Numbered from the stretch's first letter, positions 26,163 through 34,765 are shown. The stretch: 64,000 bases of DNA from Mycolicibacterium novocastrense (GCF_001570485.1 NZ_BCTA01000069.1:124001-188000), one strand, 5' to 3'. Numbers and translations: made by a program. Notes: generated by a model from the letters alone, not told the origin.

Positions 26163-26941
26163 CGGGTCCACTCCTTGGGTGTCACGTCGACCCGTATCCG
26201 ATGGGTGCCCGCGTCAAGTCCGACCCTGGCCGCGACGCCGTAGACCTCGGCGAGCATGTCCTCGGTCAGCACCTGCGCGGGAGTGCCGATCGACACGACG
26301 CCGCCGGAATCGAGGAGGCAGATCCGATCGCAGTACGCCGCAGCGAGATTGAGATCGTGCAATGCCGCGACGACGGTGGCGCCGGTGGTCCGTAGCAGGT
26401 GCAGGGCATCGTGCTGGTGGCGCAGATCCAGGTGGTTGGTCGGCTCGTCCAGCACGATCGTGCCGGTCCTCTGAGTCAGCGCACGTGCGATCATCACGCG
26501 CTGCTTCTGACCGCCCGACAGCCGGTCGAACGGCTCGTTGGCCAGGCCGGATACGGCCACGGATTCGAGTGCCTCGGCGATGATGCGGCGATCGTCGGCG
26601 TTGTCGCCATCGAACGCGCGCTTGTACGGGGTTCGGCCCATCGCGACCACGTCGAACACCGTCAGCGCGAAATCGCCCGGCGCGTCCTGCAACACGGCTG
26701 CGATCCGGCGCGCCGCGCGCTTGGCCGACATCTGCCAGACGTCCTCGCCGTCGACCAGCACACGTCCCGACGTCGGCCGCTGAGCACGGTAGAGAGTGCG
26801 CAGCAGCGTCGTCTTGCCGGCACCGTTGGGCCCGACGACGGCCACCATCTCACCGCGCTGCACCTGCATGGAGACGTTGCGAATCAACATCTTTCGCCCC
26901 TTCGACACCGTCACGTCGTCGATGTGGATGCCGTCGGTCAT
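26159..26941 (-). CDS. Iron-siderophore ABC transporter ATPase
   Basis: A 260-residue FecE/FepC-type ATPase. Walker A GPNGAGKT, Q-loop VLQDAPGDF, signature LSGGQKQRVMIARAL, Walker B TIVLDEPTNHLD and LHDLNLAAAYCDRI are intact. The ATG at 26941 overlaps the permease stop by four bases; longer frames upstream run inside the permease. It energises the adjacent BtuC/FecD-like permease. Confidence 0.93.
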   Translation of the reverse strand: MTDGIHIDDVTVSKGRKMLIRNVSMQVQRGEMVAVVGPNGAGKTTLLRTLYRAQRPTSGRVLVDGEDVWQMSAKRAARRIAAVLQDAPGDFALTVFDVVAMGRTPYKRAFDGDNADDRRIIAEALESVAVSGLANEPFDRLSGGQKQRVMIARALTQRTGTIVLDEPTNHLDLRHQHDALHLLRTTGATVVAALHDLNLAAAYCDRICLLDSGGVVSIGTPAQVLTEDMLAEVYGVAARVGLDAGTHRIRVDVTPKEWTR

Positions 26942-28008
26942 GCCGATACCTTGCGCCGCATGAGCCACAGGAAGTACGGCCCGCCGACGAGGGCGGTGAG
27001 GACGCCCACCGGCAGTTCCTCCGGTGCGGCGACGGTGCGTGCGGCGATGTCGCACGCGATGAGGAACGAGGCTCCCAGCAGCGCGGCCGCCGGCAGGGCG
27101 CGACGGTGATCGGCGCCGACGAGCATCCGCACGATGTGGGGCATGATCAGGCCCACGAAGCCGATCGCACCGCTGACCGCAACCATGGCGCCCACCATCA
27201 GCGCGACCACGACGAACATGGCGGCGCGGAAGCGGTGCACGTCCAAACCCAGTGCAGCAGCGGCTTCTTCACCGCTGTACAGCAGATTGAGCGGCCGGGT
27301 GACGGCGAGCAGCACCGCGATACCGACGGCCACAGCGATGGCCGGGATCCACACCGTCGACCAGGTCGCCCCACCGAGCCCGCCCAGCATCCAGCGCACC
27401 GCGGACTGGGCCTTGTGCGGGTCGTCGGAGGTGATGATCAACAGGCTGGCGACGGCCGAGAGCACCTCCGCGACCGCGACGCCGGCGAGTATCAGTCGTA
27501 GTGTCGTCATCCGGCCCCCCGTACGGGCCAGAAAGTAGACGGCCACCAGCGCGACCAACGCCCCGAGAAACGCCGCCGCCGGCAGTATGAACAAGCCGAG
27601 GCCGGCGCCGGCCACCAACACCGCGACGGCACCCACGGACGCACCCGACGACACACCCAGAAGCATCGGATCGGCCAGGGGGTTGCGCACGACAGCCTGC
27701 AACACCATCCCGCAGCCTGCCAGGCCGGCCCCGATGACCGCCGCCAGCACCACTCGGGGGAGTCGTGCGTCAAGGACGATCGAGGCGCGCACCGGCGGCC
27801 ATGTCGGATCGATCAACATCGGGTTGAGTCGATGCAGCAGGATCTGCCACACCTGACCGGGCGGAAGGGCCACCGATCCGATGGTGACCCCTGCGGTCAC
27901 GCACAAAAGAAGCAACGCCACGAGCACCGCCAGCACCAGGCCGTACGGAACGCGGTGATCACGCGGGGGCGCGGGCCGCGCCGGTTTGTCAAGGGCGACG
28001 GCCGTCAT
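26938..28008 (-). CDS. Iron-siderophore ABC transporter permease (FecCD family)
   Basis: A 356-residue protein with about ten membrane segments. LPRVVLAAVIGAGLAGCGMVLQAVVRNPLADPMLLGVSSGASVGA is the FecCD N-terminal signature in two parts, and GFVGLIMPHIVRMLVGADHR is the cytosolic loop that meets the ATPase. A single permease gene suggests a homodimer. Start 28008 overlaps the binding-protein stop by four bases. The C-terminus ends in LPVGVLTALVGGPYFLWLMRR as in the family. Confidence 0.93.
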   Translation of the reverse strand: MTAVALDKPARPAPPRDHRVPYGLVLAVLVALLLLCVTAGVTIGSVALPPGQVWQILLHRLNPMLIDPTWPPVRASIVLDARLPRVVLAAVIGAGLAGCGMVLQAVVRNPLADPMLLGVSSGASVGAVAVLVAGAGLGLFILPAAAFLGALVALVAVYFLARTGGRMTTLRLILAGVAVAEVLSAVASLLIITSDDPHKAQSAVRWMLGGLGGATWSTVWIPAIAVAVGIAVLLAVTRPLNLLYSGEEAAAALGLDVHRFRAAMFVVVALMVGAMVAVSGAIGFVGLIMPHIVRMLVGADHRRALPAAALLGASFLIACDIAARTVAAPEELPVGVLTALVGGPYFLWLMRRKVSA

Positions 28009-28985
28009 CCGGTCAGCTCCGGATGTAGCTGCTCGGCAAGAGATTTCACCGCACGCCCGACGCGGACGCCGGCGGTGATCTCCGACAGCGGCAAAACCGC
28101 GAAGCGTTGATCGCGAATGGCGGGAACTCGTTGCAGCACCGGATTGCCCAACAGGAACCGTTTCTTCTGCTCGACCGATTGCTCACCGTAGTCGTAAATC
28201 AGGATGGCTTCGGGGGCACGCTCGGCGAACTGTTCGAACGAGACGTCGGCCCACACCTTTGGAACATCGGCGAACACGTTGCGCCCGCCCGCGGATTCGA
28301 TGATCTGATTGCCGATGCCCTGGCCGCCGGAGGTGAACACGGTCGCCTCACCGCTGTCGTAGACGGCGACGTCGACCGGTACCACGCCACGCACGTGGTG
28401 ACGGGTTTCCCGCAGGGTCCGCCGCTGGCGTTCGACCTCCCGGTCGGCTCGGTCACCGACGCCGAATATCCGTCCGATGGTGCGAATTTCGTCGTCCACC
28501 GCGGACAGCGTCATCGGTTCAGCAGAGCAGTTCTCCGGGTTGAGGTGCGTGTCGATGCCGACCTTTTTCAGCCGTTCCCGCCCGCGCCCTTCCTTCTCGT
28601 CGAATGCGCTTGCCCAACCGCCGTAGACGAAGTCGGGTTCGGCGGCGAGCAGCGTCTCGTAGGACGGGTAGTCCTCGGCGATCACCGGTATGGCCTCGTA
28701 GGCGTCCCGGTATTCGGGCAGCACCCGATCGTCGAGGAATGCGGTGCCGACCATCGACTTCTCCAGTCCCAGTGCCAGCATCGTCTCGACCGAATGCTGA
28801 TTGAGGGCCACGGCCCGGCGCGGTGGACGATCGTAAGTCGTGGTGATGCCGCAGTTGGTGACGGTCACCGGGAAGCCAGCCAGCCCGTCGTCAGCGGTGG
28901 TGTCGGTCGGCGGTGTCGCCGTGCCGCACGAAGTGCACAGCAGAGCCGAGATCACCGCCGCCGCAAGGTGTCGACGCACCGCCAT
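28005..28985 (-). CDS. Iron-siderophore-binding lipoprotein (FecB/FepB-like)
   Basis: A 326-residue class III binding protein. A short basic start and hydrophobic run end at a lipobox LLCTSC, so it is lipid-anchored outside the membrane. PRRAVALNQHSVETMLALGLEKSMVGTAF and the EDYPSYETLLAAEPDFVYGGW segment are typical of siderophore-binding folds, and TSGGQGIGNQIIESAGGRNVFAD starts the second lobe. It is the first gene of a four-gene operon (binding protein, permease, ATPase, FhuF-like). The cargo is not readable. An IdeR-like box lies about 50 bases upstream. Confidence 0.9.
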   Translation of the reverse strand: MAVRRHLAAAVISALLCTSCGTATPPTDTTADDGLAGFPVTVTNCGITTTYDRPPRRAVALNQHSVETMLALGLEKSMVGTAFLDDRVLPEYRDAYEAIPVIAEDYPSYETLLAAEPDFVYGGWASAFDEKEGRGRERLKKVGIDTHLNPENCSAEPMTLSAVDDEIRTIGRIFGVGDRADREVERQRRTLRETRHHVRGVVPVDVAVYDSGEATVFTSGGQGIGNQIIESAGGRNVFADVPKVWADVSFEQFAERAPEAILIYDYGEQSVEQKKRFLLGNPVLQRVPAIRDQRFAVLPLSEITAGVRVGRAVKSLAEQLHPELTG

Positions 28986-29023
28986 CCACGTGCCTTCCGT
29001 CGTGCGGACACCACGGGAAGCGC

Positions 29024-29053
29024 TCTCGGTACGCCGAGATCAGCCTCACCGGG
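29024..29053. promoter_or_regulatory. Possible IdeR box and hairpin before the siderophore operon
   Basis: On the minus strand, GGTGAGGCTGATCT (plus 29037-29050) agrees with 11 of 14 core bases of the IdeR box. Overlapping it, TCTCGG (29024-29029) and CCGAGA (29034-29039) form a perfect six-base inverted repeat with a four-base loop. Iron control is expected for this operon, but the match is imperfect. Confidence 0.4.
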
Positions 29054-29158
29054 GAAATCCGCCCCAGCCTTATGAGGAGGCGGCCGCGGTGAGTATCTGG
29101 CTCCCGGCTCGGTCTCGAAAAAGACCTCGCCGCTCACAGTGGCGGGACCGCGCCGGAA

Positions 29159-29578
29159 TCACACCGGCTTCCTCTGGTCGCGATCGCCTATGGCAAGTGA
29201 TCCTGCCACACCTCGATCTGGCGGCGCCTTGTCGGCCGAGCCGGTGGGCCTTTTCGTCAACAGGCCTTGGTCGATCAGTTGCCGTTCTCGGGGCGTCGTT
29301 GCGCCCCATACCCCCCATGCCTCCACGGAGCTCAGTGCGTACCTGAGACATTCGCGCTTGACGGGGCACGATCGACACACCTTCTTCGCGCGTTCCTCGC
29401 GCGCCGCTCTGAGTTGGCCGCGCTCGCCATCAGAAGGGAAGAACATCTCCGTCGGCAGGCCCCGACATCTGGCGTGCAACTGCCAGTCGAGATCCTGCGC
29501 ATTTGGGCGCTGATGTGAGTGCGATACGGGGTTGCCGAAGCCTGGTACTCGGCCGGTGACCTGACAGTGCGCGGACAT
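29159..29578 (-). CDS. WhiB-family iron-sulfur protein, WhiB4-like
   Basis: A 139-residue WhiB-like protein. Cys38, Cys68, Cys71 and Cys77 give the C-x29-C-x2-C-x5-C cluster pattern, followed by WGVWGATTPRER. The stretch FFPSDGERGQLRAAREERAKKVCRSCPV is closest to what I recall of WhiB4, but the tail after residue 107 differs. WhiB4 responds to oxygen or redox state and condenses or regulates DNA. The start ATG has AGGAGG four to five bases upstream. A clear Zur box lies 32 bases upstream, so this copy may be zinc-controlled, which is unusual for a WhiB protein. Confidence 0.9.
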   Translation of the reverse strand: MSAHCQVTGRVPGFGNPVSHSHQRPNAQDLDWQLHARCRGLPTEMFFPSDGERGQLRAAREERAKKVCRSCPVKRECLRYALSSVEAWGVWGATTPRERQLIDQGLLTKRPTGSADKAPPDRGVAGSLAIGDRDQRKPV

Positions 29579-29608
29579 GTTCCTCCTCGGCTCGGTACGC
29601 TAACGGTA

Positions 29609-29680
29609 ATGAAAATCGTTTTCAAGACCGGGGAGGGGTGCTGCTCGCGGGTCAAGCGCATCGTCAAGCGGCCCACTTAG
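29609..29680 (+). CDS. Possible leaderless 23-residue ORF with a Cys-Cys pair
   Basis: ATG at 29609 opens a 23-codon frame ending with TAG at 29678-29680, ten bases before the MBL gene. The peptide starts MKIVFKTGEGCCS, has a Cys-Cys pair at residues 11-12, and is very basic after that. There is no ribosome site, but TACGCT at 29596-29601 is a fair -10 seven bases before the ATG, so a leaderless mRNA is possible. Leaderless cysteine-containing ORFs are known in mycobacteria as attenuators of the following gene. Against it: the ATG is formed by the Zur palindrome itself and could be chance. Confidence 0.4.
   Translation: MKIVFKTGEGCCSRVKRIVKRPT
29610..29624. promoter_or_regulatory. Zur box
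   Basis: TGAAAATCGTTTTCA has perfect TGAAAA/TTTTCA arms around TCG and fits the mycobacterial Zur consensus. It stands between the WhiB4-like gene and the MBL gene and is placed to repress both under zinc sufficiency. Confidence 0.85.
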
Positions 29681-29690
29681 AGTTGACGCC

Positions 29691-30611
29691 ATGCGTCTCA
29701 AGCTCGGCAGGCCGAACCTGGCGGACTACGAGCGCTATTTCGACACCCCGCGGGCGACGGCGTCTACCCCATTGACGGTCACCTGGGCGGGCGTCACGAC
29801 GCTGCATATCGACGACGGCGAATCGGCGCTGCTGACCGACGGCTTCTTCTCCCGGCCGAGCCTGCGCGAAGTCGGGCTGCGACGACTGTCGCCGTCGGAA
29901 CCGCGTATCGACGGCTGCCTCGCCCGCCTGCGGATCGACCGGCTCGAAGCCGTGCTTCCCGTGCACACTCACTACGACCACGCGATGGACAGCGCGGTGG
30001 TCGCCGAGCGCACCGGCGCCCGTCTCGTCGGCGGCCGGTCCGCCGCTCAGGTCGGCCGCGGCCACGGTTTACCGGAGGACCGCATCGAGGTCGTCAGCCC
30101 CGGCGACCCTGTCGCGCTGGGCGCCTACGAGGTCACCCTCGTCGAGGGGAATCACTGTCCGCCCGACCGCTTTCCGGGTGTCATCACGCGGCCGGTCGTT
30201 CCGCCGGTCAGGGTGTCGGCGTACCGGTGCGGTGAGGCGTGGTCCACGATCGTTCACCACCGCCCGTCGGGCCGTCGCCTTCTGATCGTCGGCAGCGCGG
30301 GATACGTTCCGGGCGCGCTGACCGGACAACGCGCCGACGTCGTGTACCTCGGGGTCGGTCAGCTCGGCCTTCAACCGGAGCACTACCTGCATGAGTATTG
30401 GCGCGAGACCGTGCGGACCGTGGGTGCGCGCCGCGTGGTGCTCATCCACTGGGACGACTTCTTCCGTTCCCTACACCAACCATTGCGCGCGCTCCCCTAT
30501 GTAGCCGACGACCTCGATGTCTCGATGCGGATGTTGTCGCGACTGGCCCACGACGACGGCGTCGCTCTGCACCTGCCCACGCTGTGGCAGCCTGCCGATC
30601 CGTGGATCTGA
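29691..30611 (+). CDS. MBL-fold metal-dependent hydrolase (Rv3577-like)
   Basis: A 306-residue metallo-beta-lactamase-fold protein. HTHYDHAMD from about residue 92 is the metal motif HxHxDH; a further EGNHCPPD and a late VLIHWDDFF may give the remaining ligands. Substrate is unknown; members include lactonases, nucleases and thioesterases. The start ATG follows the short leaderless ORF by ten bases. It overlaps the ArsB-like gene by ten bases, so the two are probably one operon. The Zur box upstream suggests zinc-responsive expression. Confidence 0.87.
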   Translation: MRLKLGRPNLADYERYFDTPRATASTPLTVTWAGVTTLHIDDGESALLTDGFFSRPSLREVGLRRLSPSEPRIDGCLARLRIDRLEAVLPVHTHYDHAMDSAVVAERTGARLVGGRSAAQVGRGHGLPEDRIEVVSPGDPVALGAYEVTLVEGNHCPPDRFPGVITRPVVPPVRVSAYRCGEAWSTIVHHRPSGRRLLIVGSAGYVPGALTGQRADVVYLGVGQLGLQPEHYLHEYWRETVRTVGARRVVLIHWDDFFRSLHQPLRALPYVADDLDVSMRMLSRLAHDDGVALHLPTLWQPADPWI

Positions 30612-31840
30612 TCCTGGCCGTGGCCGCCCTGGCGGTCGTGCTGGTCTTCGCGGTGGCCCGCCCGCACAAATGGCCGGAAGCCGTTGTGGCTGTTCCCGCG
30701 GCCGCGCTGCTGATCGGCGCCGACGTCATCTCGCTGCCCGAAGCCGCGGCGGAGCTCAGCCGCCTGTTGCCGGTGGTCGGCTTCTTGGCCGTCGTTCTGG
30801 TGTTGGCGCGGTTGTGCGCCGACGAAGGGGTGTTCCGCGCCGCGGGGGCGGCGATGGCGCGTGCCGCCGACGGAAGCCAGAACCGGTTGCTCGCAGGCGT
30901 TTTCGCGATCGCCGCGGCGACGACGGCGATCCTGAGCCTGGACGCCACGGTGCTGTTGCTGACCCCCGTCGTGCTTGCGACTACCCGCATGCTGTCGGTG
31001 CCACCCACGCCGCATGCCTACGCGACCGCGCACCTGGCCAACAGCGCGTCGCTGCTGCTGCCGGTGTCGAACCTGACCAACCTGCTGGCGTTCACCGCGG
31101 CCGGCATCACCTTCCTGCACTTCGCCGCGCTCATGATCCTGCCGTGGGTGGTGGCCATCCTCGTCGAATTCGTCGTGCTGCGTTGGGTTTTCAGGCGACA
31201 GCTCGCGGTCCCGCCCCATCCCGTTCCCGGTGAGACGGTGCATGTCCCCGTGTTACCCCTTGTCGTATTGGGTTTGACGCTGGCCGGATTCATCGTCGCC
31301 TCGGCACTCGGGGTCTCACCGGCCTGGGCGGCACTCGGCGGAGTCGTCGTGCTCGGTGGCCGGAGCCTGGCGCGCCGCCACACGACCGTGGCCCGGATGG
31401 CAGCCGCAGCCGATGTGCCGTTTCTGCTGTTCGTGCTATGCCTCGGCATCGTGGTCGACGCCGTGATGGTCAACGGTCTCGACAACGCGATGCGGGGCCT
31501 GCTGCCGAGCGGTCACGGCCTGCTCGCTCTGCTCGGGATCGCCGCCGTCGCGGCGCTGCTGTCGAACGTGGTCAACAACCTGCCCGCGGTGCTGGTGCTG
31601 CTGCCGCTGGTGTCGGCATCCGGCCCGGGCCCCGTGCTGGCGGTGTTGATCGGAGTGAACATCGGACCGAACCTGACCTACGTCGGCTCGCTGGCCAACT
31701 TGCTGTGGCGCAGCGTGGTACGACGCGAAATCACGACCACTGCAGGCGAGTTCAGCCGCATCGGTCTGTGCACGGTGCCCGTCACACTGGTGGCCGCAGT
31801 CGCCGGGTTGTGGGTGGGGCTGCGGCTGTTCGGCCTCTAA
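30602..31840 (+). CDS. ArsB/CitM-family (SLC13-like) permease
   Basis: A 412-residue membrane protein with about ten to eleven hydrophobic segments, matching Rv3578 (ArsB2) in place and length. LSLDATVLLLTPVVLATTR and SNVVNNLPAVLVLLPL are the two ion-transporter half-site motifs of this superfamily. ArsB exports arsenite; other members carry carboxylates or sulfate, so the cargo is not sure. No ArsA, ArsR or ArsC is near. The GTG at 30602 is ten bases inside the MBL gene; a longer frame upstream reads the MBL gene in another frame. Confidence 0.85.
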   Translation: MDLILAVAALAVVLVFAVARPHKWPEAVVAVPAAALLIGADVISLPEAAAELSRLLPVVGFLAVVLVLARLCADEGVFRAAGAAMARAADGSQNRLLAGVFAIAAATTAILSLDATVLLLTPVVLATTRMLSVPPTPHAYATAHLANSASLLLPVSNLTNLLAFTAAGITFLHFAALMILPWVVAILVEFVVLRWVFRRQLAVPPHPVPGETVHVPVLPLVVLGLTLAGFIVASALGVSPAWAALGGVVVLGGRSLARRHTTVARMAAAADVPFLLFVLCLGIVVDAVMVNGLDNAMRGLLPSGHGLLALLGIAAVAALLSNVVNNLPAVLVLLPLVSASGPGPVLAVLIGVNIGPNLTYVGSLANLLWRSVVRREITTTAGEFSRIGLCTVPVTLVAAVAGLWVGLRLFGL

Positions 31841-32781
31841 CTTCGGCGCTGACGCGCGATCTCGGCGAGCACGACGCCCGCGGCCACGGAGGCGTTCAAA
31901 GATTCGGTCGGTCCGGCCATCGGAATCGACACCACCGCGTCACAGGTCTCCCGTACCAGGCGCGAGAGCCCCTTGCCTTCGGAGCCGACGACCACGACGA
32001 TCGGTCCTGAGCCGTCCAGTTCGTCAACCGTGGTGTCTCCGTCGGCGTCCAAGCCGACGATCTGCAGGCCCGCGTCGGCCCAGTTCTTCAGTGTGCGGGT
32101 GAGATTCGTGGCCCGTGCAACCGGAACCCGGGCGGCGGCACCCGCACTGGTGCGCCACGCGACCGCGGTCACCGAGGCCGAGCGGCGCTGCGGGATCAGG
32201 ACGCCATGGCCGCCGAACGCGGCGACAGACCGCACGATCGCGCCGAGGTTGCGGGGGTCGGAGATGTTGTCCAACGCGACCAGCAGCGCCGGGGCACCGT
32301 CGGCCGTGACCGCTGCGAGCAGATCGTCGGGATGGGCGTACGAGTACGGCGGAACCTGAAGTGCCACACCCTGATGCAGACCGTTGACGGCAATGCGGTC
32401 GAGGTCGTGGCGCGGCACTTCGAGGATCGAGATGCCCGCATCGGCGGCGATCTGCACGGATTCGGTCAACCGCTCGTCGGCGTCCGCGCCGAGCGCGACG
32501 TACAGCGCGGTCGCCGGTACCCCGGCGCGAAGGCACTCCAGGACGGGATTGCGTCCGAGCACCACCTCCGTGTCGTCGGTCTTCTTCCCTTGTCGACGCG
32601 GCTGGGATTTCGCCGCCTTGGCAGCACGTTTCGCCGCGGGATGGTTGGGACGCATGTGCGCGGGCGGAGTGGCGCCGCGGCCCTCAAGGCCCCGTCGCCG
32701 CACGCCGCCCGACCCGACCGTCGGCCCCTTCTTCGTTCCCGGCTTGCGGACCGCGCCTCTGCGCCTCGAGTTTCCGGCCAT
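31837..32781 (-). CDS. rlmB: 23S rRNA (guanosine-2'-O)-methyltransferase RlmB-type (TrmH/SpoU)
   Basis: A 314-residue SpoU methyltransferase. A basic, disordered N-terminus of about 70 residues is followed by the substrate-binding domain (VVLGRNPVLECLRAGVPATALYV) and the SPOUT knot with LDNISDPRNLGAIVRS, VVGSEGKGLSRLV and SLNASVAAGVVLAEI. It would use SAM to 2'-O-methylate 23S rRNA, RlmB-like. It lies immediately after cysS without a gap and convergent to the ArsB-like gene with a four-base overlap. Its place fits Rv3579c. Confidence 0.92.
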   Translation of the reverse strand: MAGNSRRRGAVRKPGTKKGPTVGSGGVRRRGLEGRGATPPAHMRPNHPAAKRAAKAAKSQPRRQGKKTDDTEVVLGRNPVLECLRAGVPATALYVALGADADERLTESVQIAADAGISILEVPRHDLDRIAVNGLHQGVALQVPPYSYAHPDDLLAAVTADGAPALLVALDNISDPRNLGAIVRSVAAFGGHGVLIPQRRSASVTAVAWRTSAGAAARVPVARATNLTRTLKNWADAGLQIVGLDADGDTTVDELDGSGPIVVVVGSEGKGLSRLVRETCDAVVSIPMAGPTESLNASVAAGVVLAEIARQRRS

Positions 32782-34182
32782 CTACTTCGTGTGCCCGTCG
32801 AGCAGCGTCCACTGCGGACCATCGGCGGTGTCGGTGACCTCGATGCCGGCTTCCTTGAGGCGATCCCGGATCGCGTCGGCCTCGGCCCAGTCCCGCCGAG
32901 CCCGCGCATCCTCGCGCCGCTCGACTTCGGCGCGCACCAACACATCGACCGCGGCCAGCGCGGCCGACGTCTCGTCCTTGGACTCCCAGCGCTCGTCGAG
33001 GGGGTCCGCGCCGAGGATGCCCATCATCGCGCGGATCGACATCGCCTGCGTCAGGGCCGTCTCGTGGTCACCGGCGTCCAGCGCGCGATTGCCCTCGGCA
33101 CGGGCCGCGTGCACCTCGGCCAGCGCGATCGGAACGGAGAGGTCGTCATCGAGCGCCGCGGCGAACTTCGACGTCCACTCACCCGGGACGACGGCACCCA
33201 CTCGGTTTCGGACGCGGTGCAGGAAGTCTTCGATACCGGTGTAGGCCTTCGCCGCGTCCTGCAGCGCCGTCTCGGAGAACTCCAGCATCGACCGGTAGTG
33301 CGCGCTGCCCAGGTAGTACCGCAACTCTGCTGCCCGAACGCGCTGCAGCACAGCCGGAATCGCGAGCACATTGCCCAGCGACTTGCTCATCTTCTCGCCG
33401 CCCATGGTCACCCAGCCGTTGTGCAGCCAGTACCGGGCGAACGGGTCGCCGGCCGCCTCGGCCTGCGCGATCTCGTTCTCGTGGTGCGGGAACACCAGAT
33501 CCATGCCGCCCGCGTGGATGTCGAACTCCGCGCCCAGATACGCCTGGCACATCGCGACGCATTCGGTGTGCCAGCCCGGCCGCCCGCGCCCCCATGGCGT
33601 CGGCCAGGACGGTTCACCAGGTTTGGCGCCCTTCCACAAGGTGAAATCGCGTTCGTCACGTTTACCGGTCGCAGCGCCCTCGCCCTGGTGTACGTCGTCG
33701 ATCTTGTGGCCGGACAACTTGCCGTAACCCGGGAGGCTCAGGACGTCGAAGTAGACGTCACCGTTACCGACATAGGCGTGGTCCCGCTCGATCAGCCGCT
33801 CGATCAGTTCGATCATCTGGGTGATGTGGCCGGTGGCGCGGGGTTCGGCCGACGGTGGCAACACCCCGAGCGCGTCGTAGGCGGCCGAGAAGGCGCGTTC
33901 ATAGGTGGCGGCCCACTCCCACCACGGTCTTCCGGCGTCGGCGGCCTTGTTGAGGATCTTGTCGTCGATGTCGGTGACGTTGCGGATGAAAGCGACGTCG
34001 TAGCCCTTGGCCATCAGCCAACGCCGAAGGACGTCGAATGCCACTCCGCTGCGCACGTGCCCGATGTGAGGCAGACCCTGGACCGTGGCACCGCAGAGGT
34101 AGACCGAGGCGTGCCCGGGGCGCACGGGAACGAAGTCGCGTACGGCACCGCTCATGGTGTCGTACAGCCGCAGGTCGGTCAC
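32782..34182 (-). CDS. cysS: Cysteinyl-tRNA synthetase
   Basis: A 466-residue class I synthetase charging tRNA-Cys. Zinc ligand Cys30 in VYLCGATVQG, HIGH at residues 39-42, and GGEKMSKSLGN for the KMSKS loop are clear. The sequence between them carries HPGWHTECVAMC-like zinc ligands (GWHTECVAMC) and HAGGMDLVFPHHENE. GTG 34182 is preferred since it gives the TDLRLYDTMSG start found in orthologues; the upstream extension is unsupported. It stands 103 bases downstream of ispF and abuts rlmB. Confidence 0.96.
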   Translation of the reverse strand: MTDLRLYDTMSGAVRDFVPVRPGHASVYLCGATVQGLPHIGHVRSGVAFDVLRRWLMAKGYDVAFIRNVTDIDDKILNKAADAGRPWWEWAATYERAFSAAYDALGVLPPSAEPRATGHITQMIELIERLIERDHAYVGNGDVYFDVLSLPGYGKLSGHKIDDVHQGEGAATGKRDERDFTLWKGAKPGEPSWPTPWGRGRPGWHTECVAMCQAYLGAEFDIHAGGMDLVFPHHENEIAQAEAAGDPFARYWLHNGWVTMGGEKMSKSLGNVLAIPAVLQRVRAAELRYYLGSAHYRSMLEFSETALQDAAKAYTGIEDFLHRVRNRVGAVVPGEWTSKFAAALDDDLSVPIALAEVHAARAEGNRALDAGDHETALTQAMSIRAMMGILGADPLDERWESKDETSAALAAVDVLVRAEVERREDARARRDWAEADAIRDRLKEAGIEVTDTADGPQWTLLDGHTK

Positions 34183-34285
34183 GCCATGACCGCCCAACCG
34201 TTCGTCTGATTCACGCCACCCAATCGTTCGTCCCAATCACGACAGCCGAGTGTTCGCCCAGCTCACGACGGGCCAGCTTACAGGC

Positions 34286-34765
34286 CTAATCGCCGTCAAC
34301 CACCAGAGCGGTCGCGATGGCCGCCAGGCCTTCCCCACGTCCGGTCAGACCCAGGCCGTCGGTCGTGGTCGCACTGACGGATACGGGGGCGTCGAGCAAT
34401 TCTGACAGGAGTTTCTGCGCCTCGCCGCGGCGTGGACCGACCTTCGGCCGGTTGCCGATCACCTGGACTGCCGCGTTGACGATTCGGAAGCCTTGCGTCG
34501 AGACGAGCTCGCGGACATGCCGGAGCATGTCGACGCCGCCGGCGCCGCGCCACTCGTCGCGACCGGTGCCGAAGACCTCGCCGAGATCGCCGAGACCGGC
34601 CGCGGAAAGCAGCGCGTCGCACAGCGCGTGCGCCGCAACATCACCATCGGAGTGGCCTGCGCAGCCGTCTGCCCCGTCGAACAGCAGGCACAACAGCCAA
34701 CACGGCCGCCCCGCCTGGATGGGATGTACGTCGGTGCCGAGCCCGACCCTTGGCAGGCTCGTCAT
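34286..34765 (-). CDS. ispF: 2-C-methyl-D-erythritol 2,4-cyclodiphosphate synthase
   Basis: A 159-residue enzyme of the MEP isoprenoid pathway, making MEcPP from CDP-ME 2-phosphate. Metal ligands Asp12, His14 and His46 are in place, and SATTTDGLGLTGRGEGLAAIA ends the protein as in orthologues. In M. tuberculosis, ispD lies between carD and ispF. Here the ispF ATG is five bases after the carD stop, and ispD is absent. The ispF start has no strong ribosome site, so it probably depends on coupling with carD. Confidence 0.95.
   Translation of the reverse strand: MTSLPRVGLGTDVHPIQAGRPCWLLCLLFDGADGCAGHSDGDVAAHALCDALLSAAGLGDLGEVFGTGRDEWRGAGGVDMLRHVRELVSTQGFRIVNAAVQVIGNRPKVGPRRGEAQKLLSELLDAPVSVSATTTDGLGLTGRGEGLAAIATALVVDGD

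Noticed and set aside
32206..34209. A 667-codon plus-strand frame across rlmB and cysS
   Set aside because: It runs antisense through two clear genes without protein-like content.
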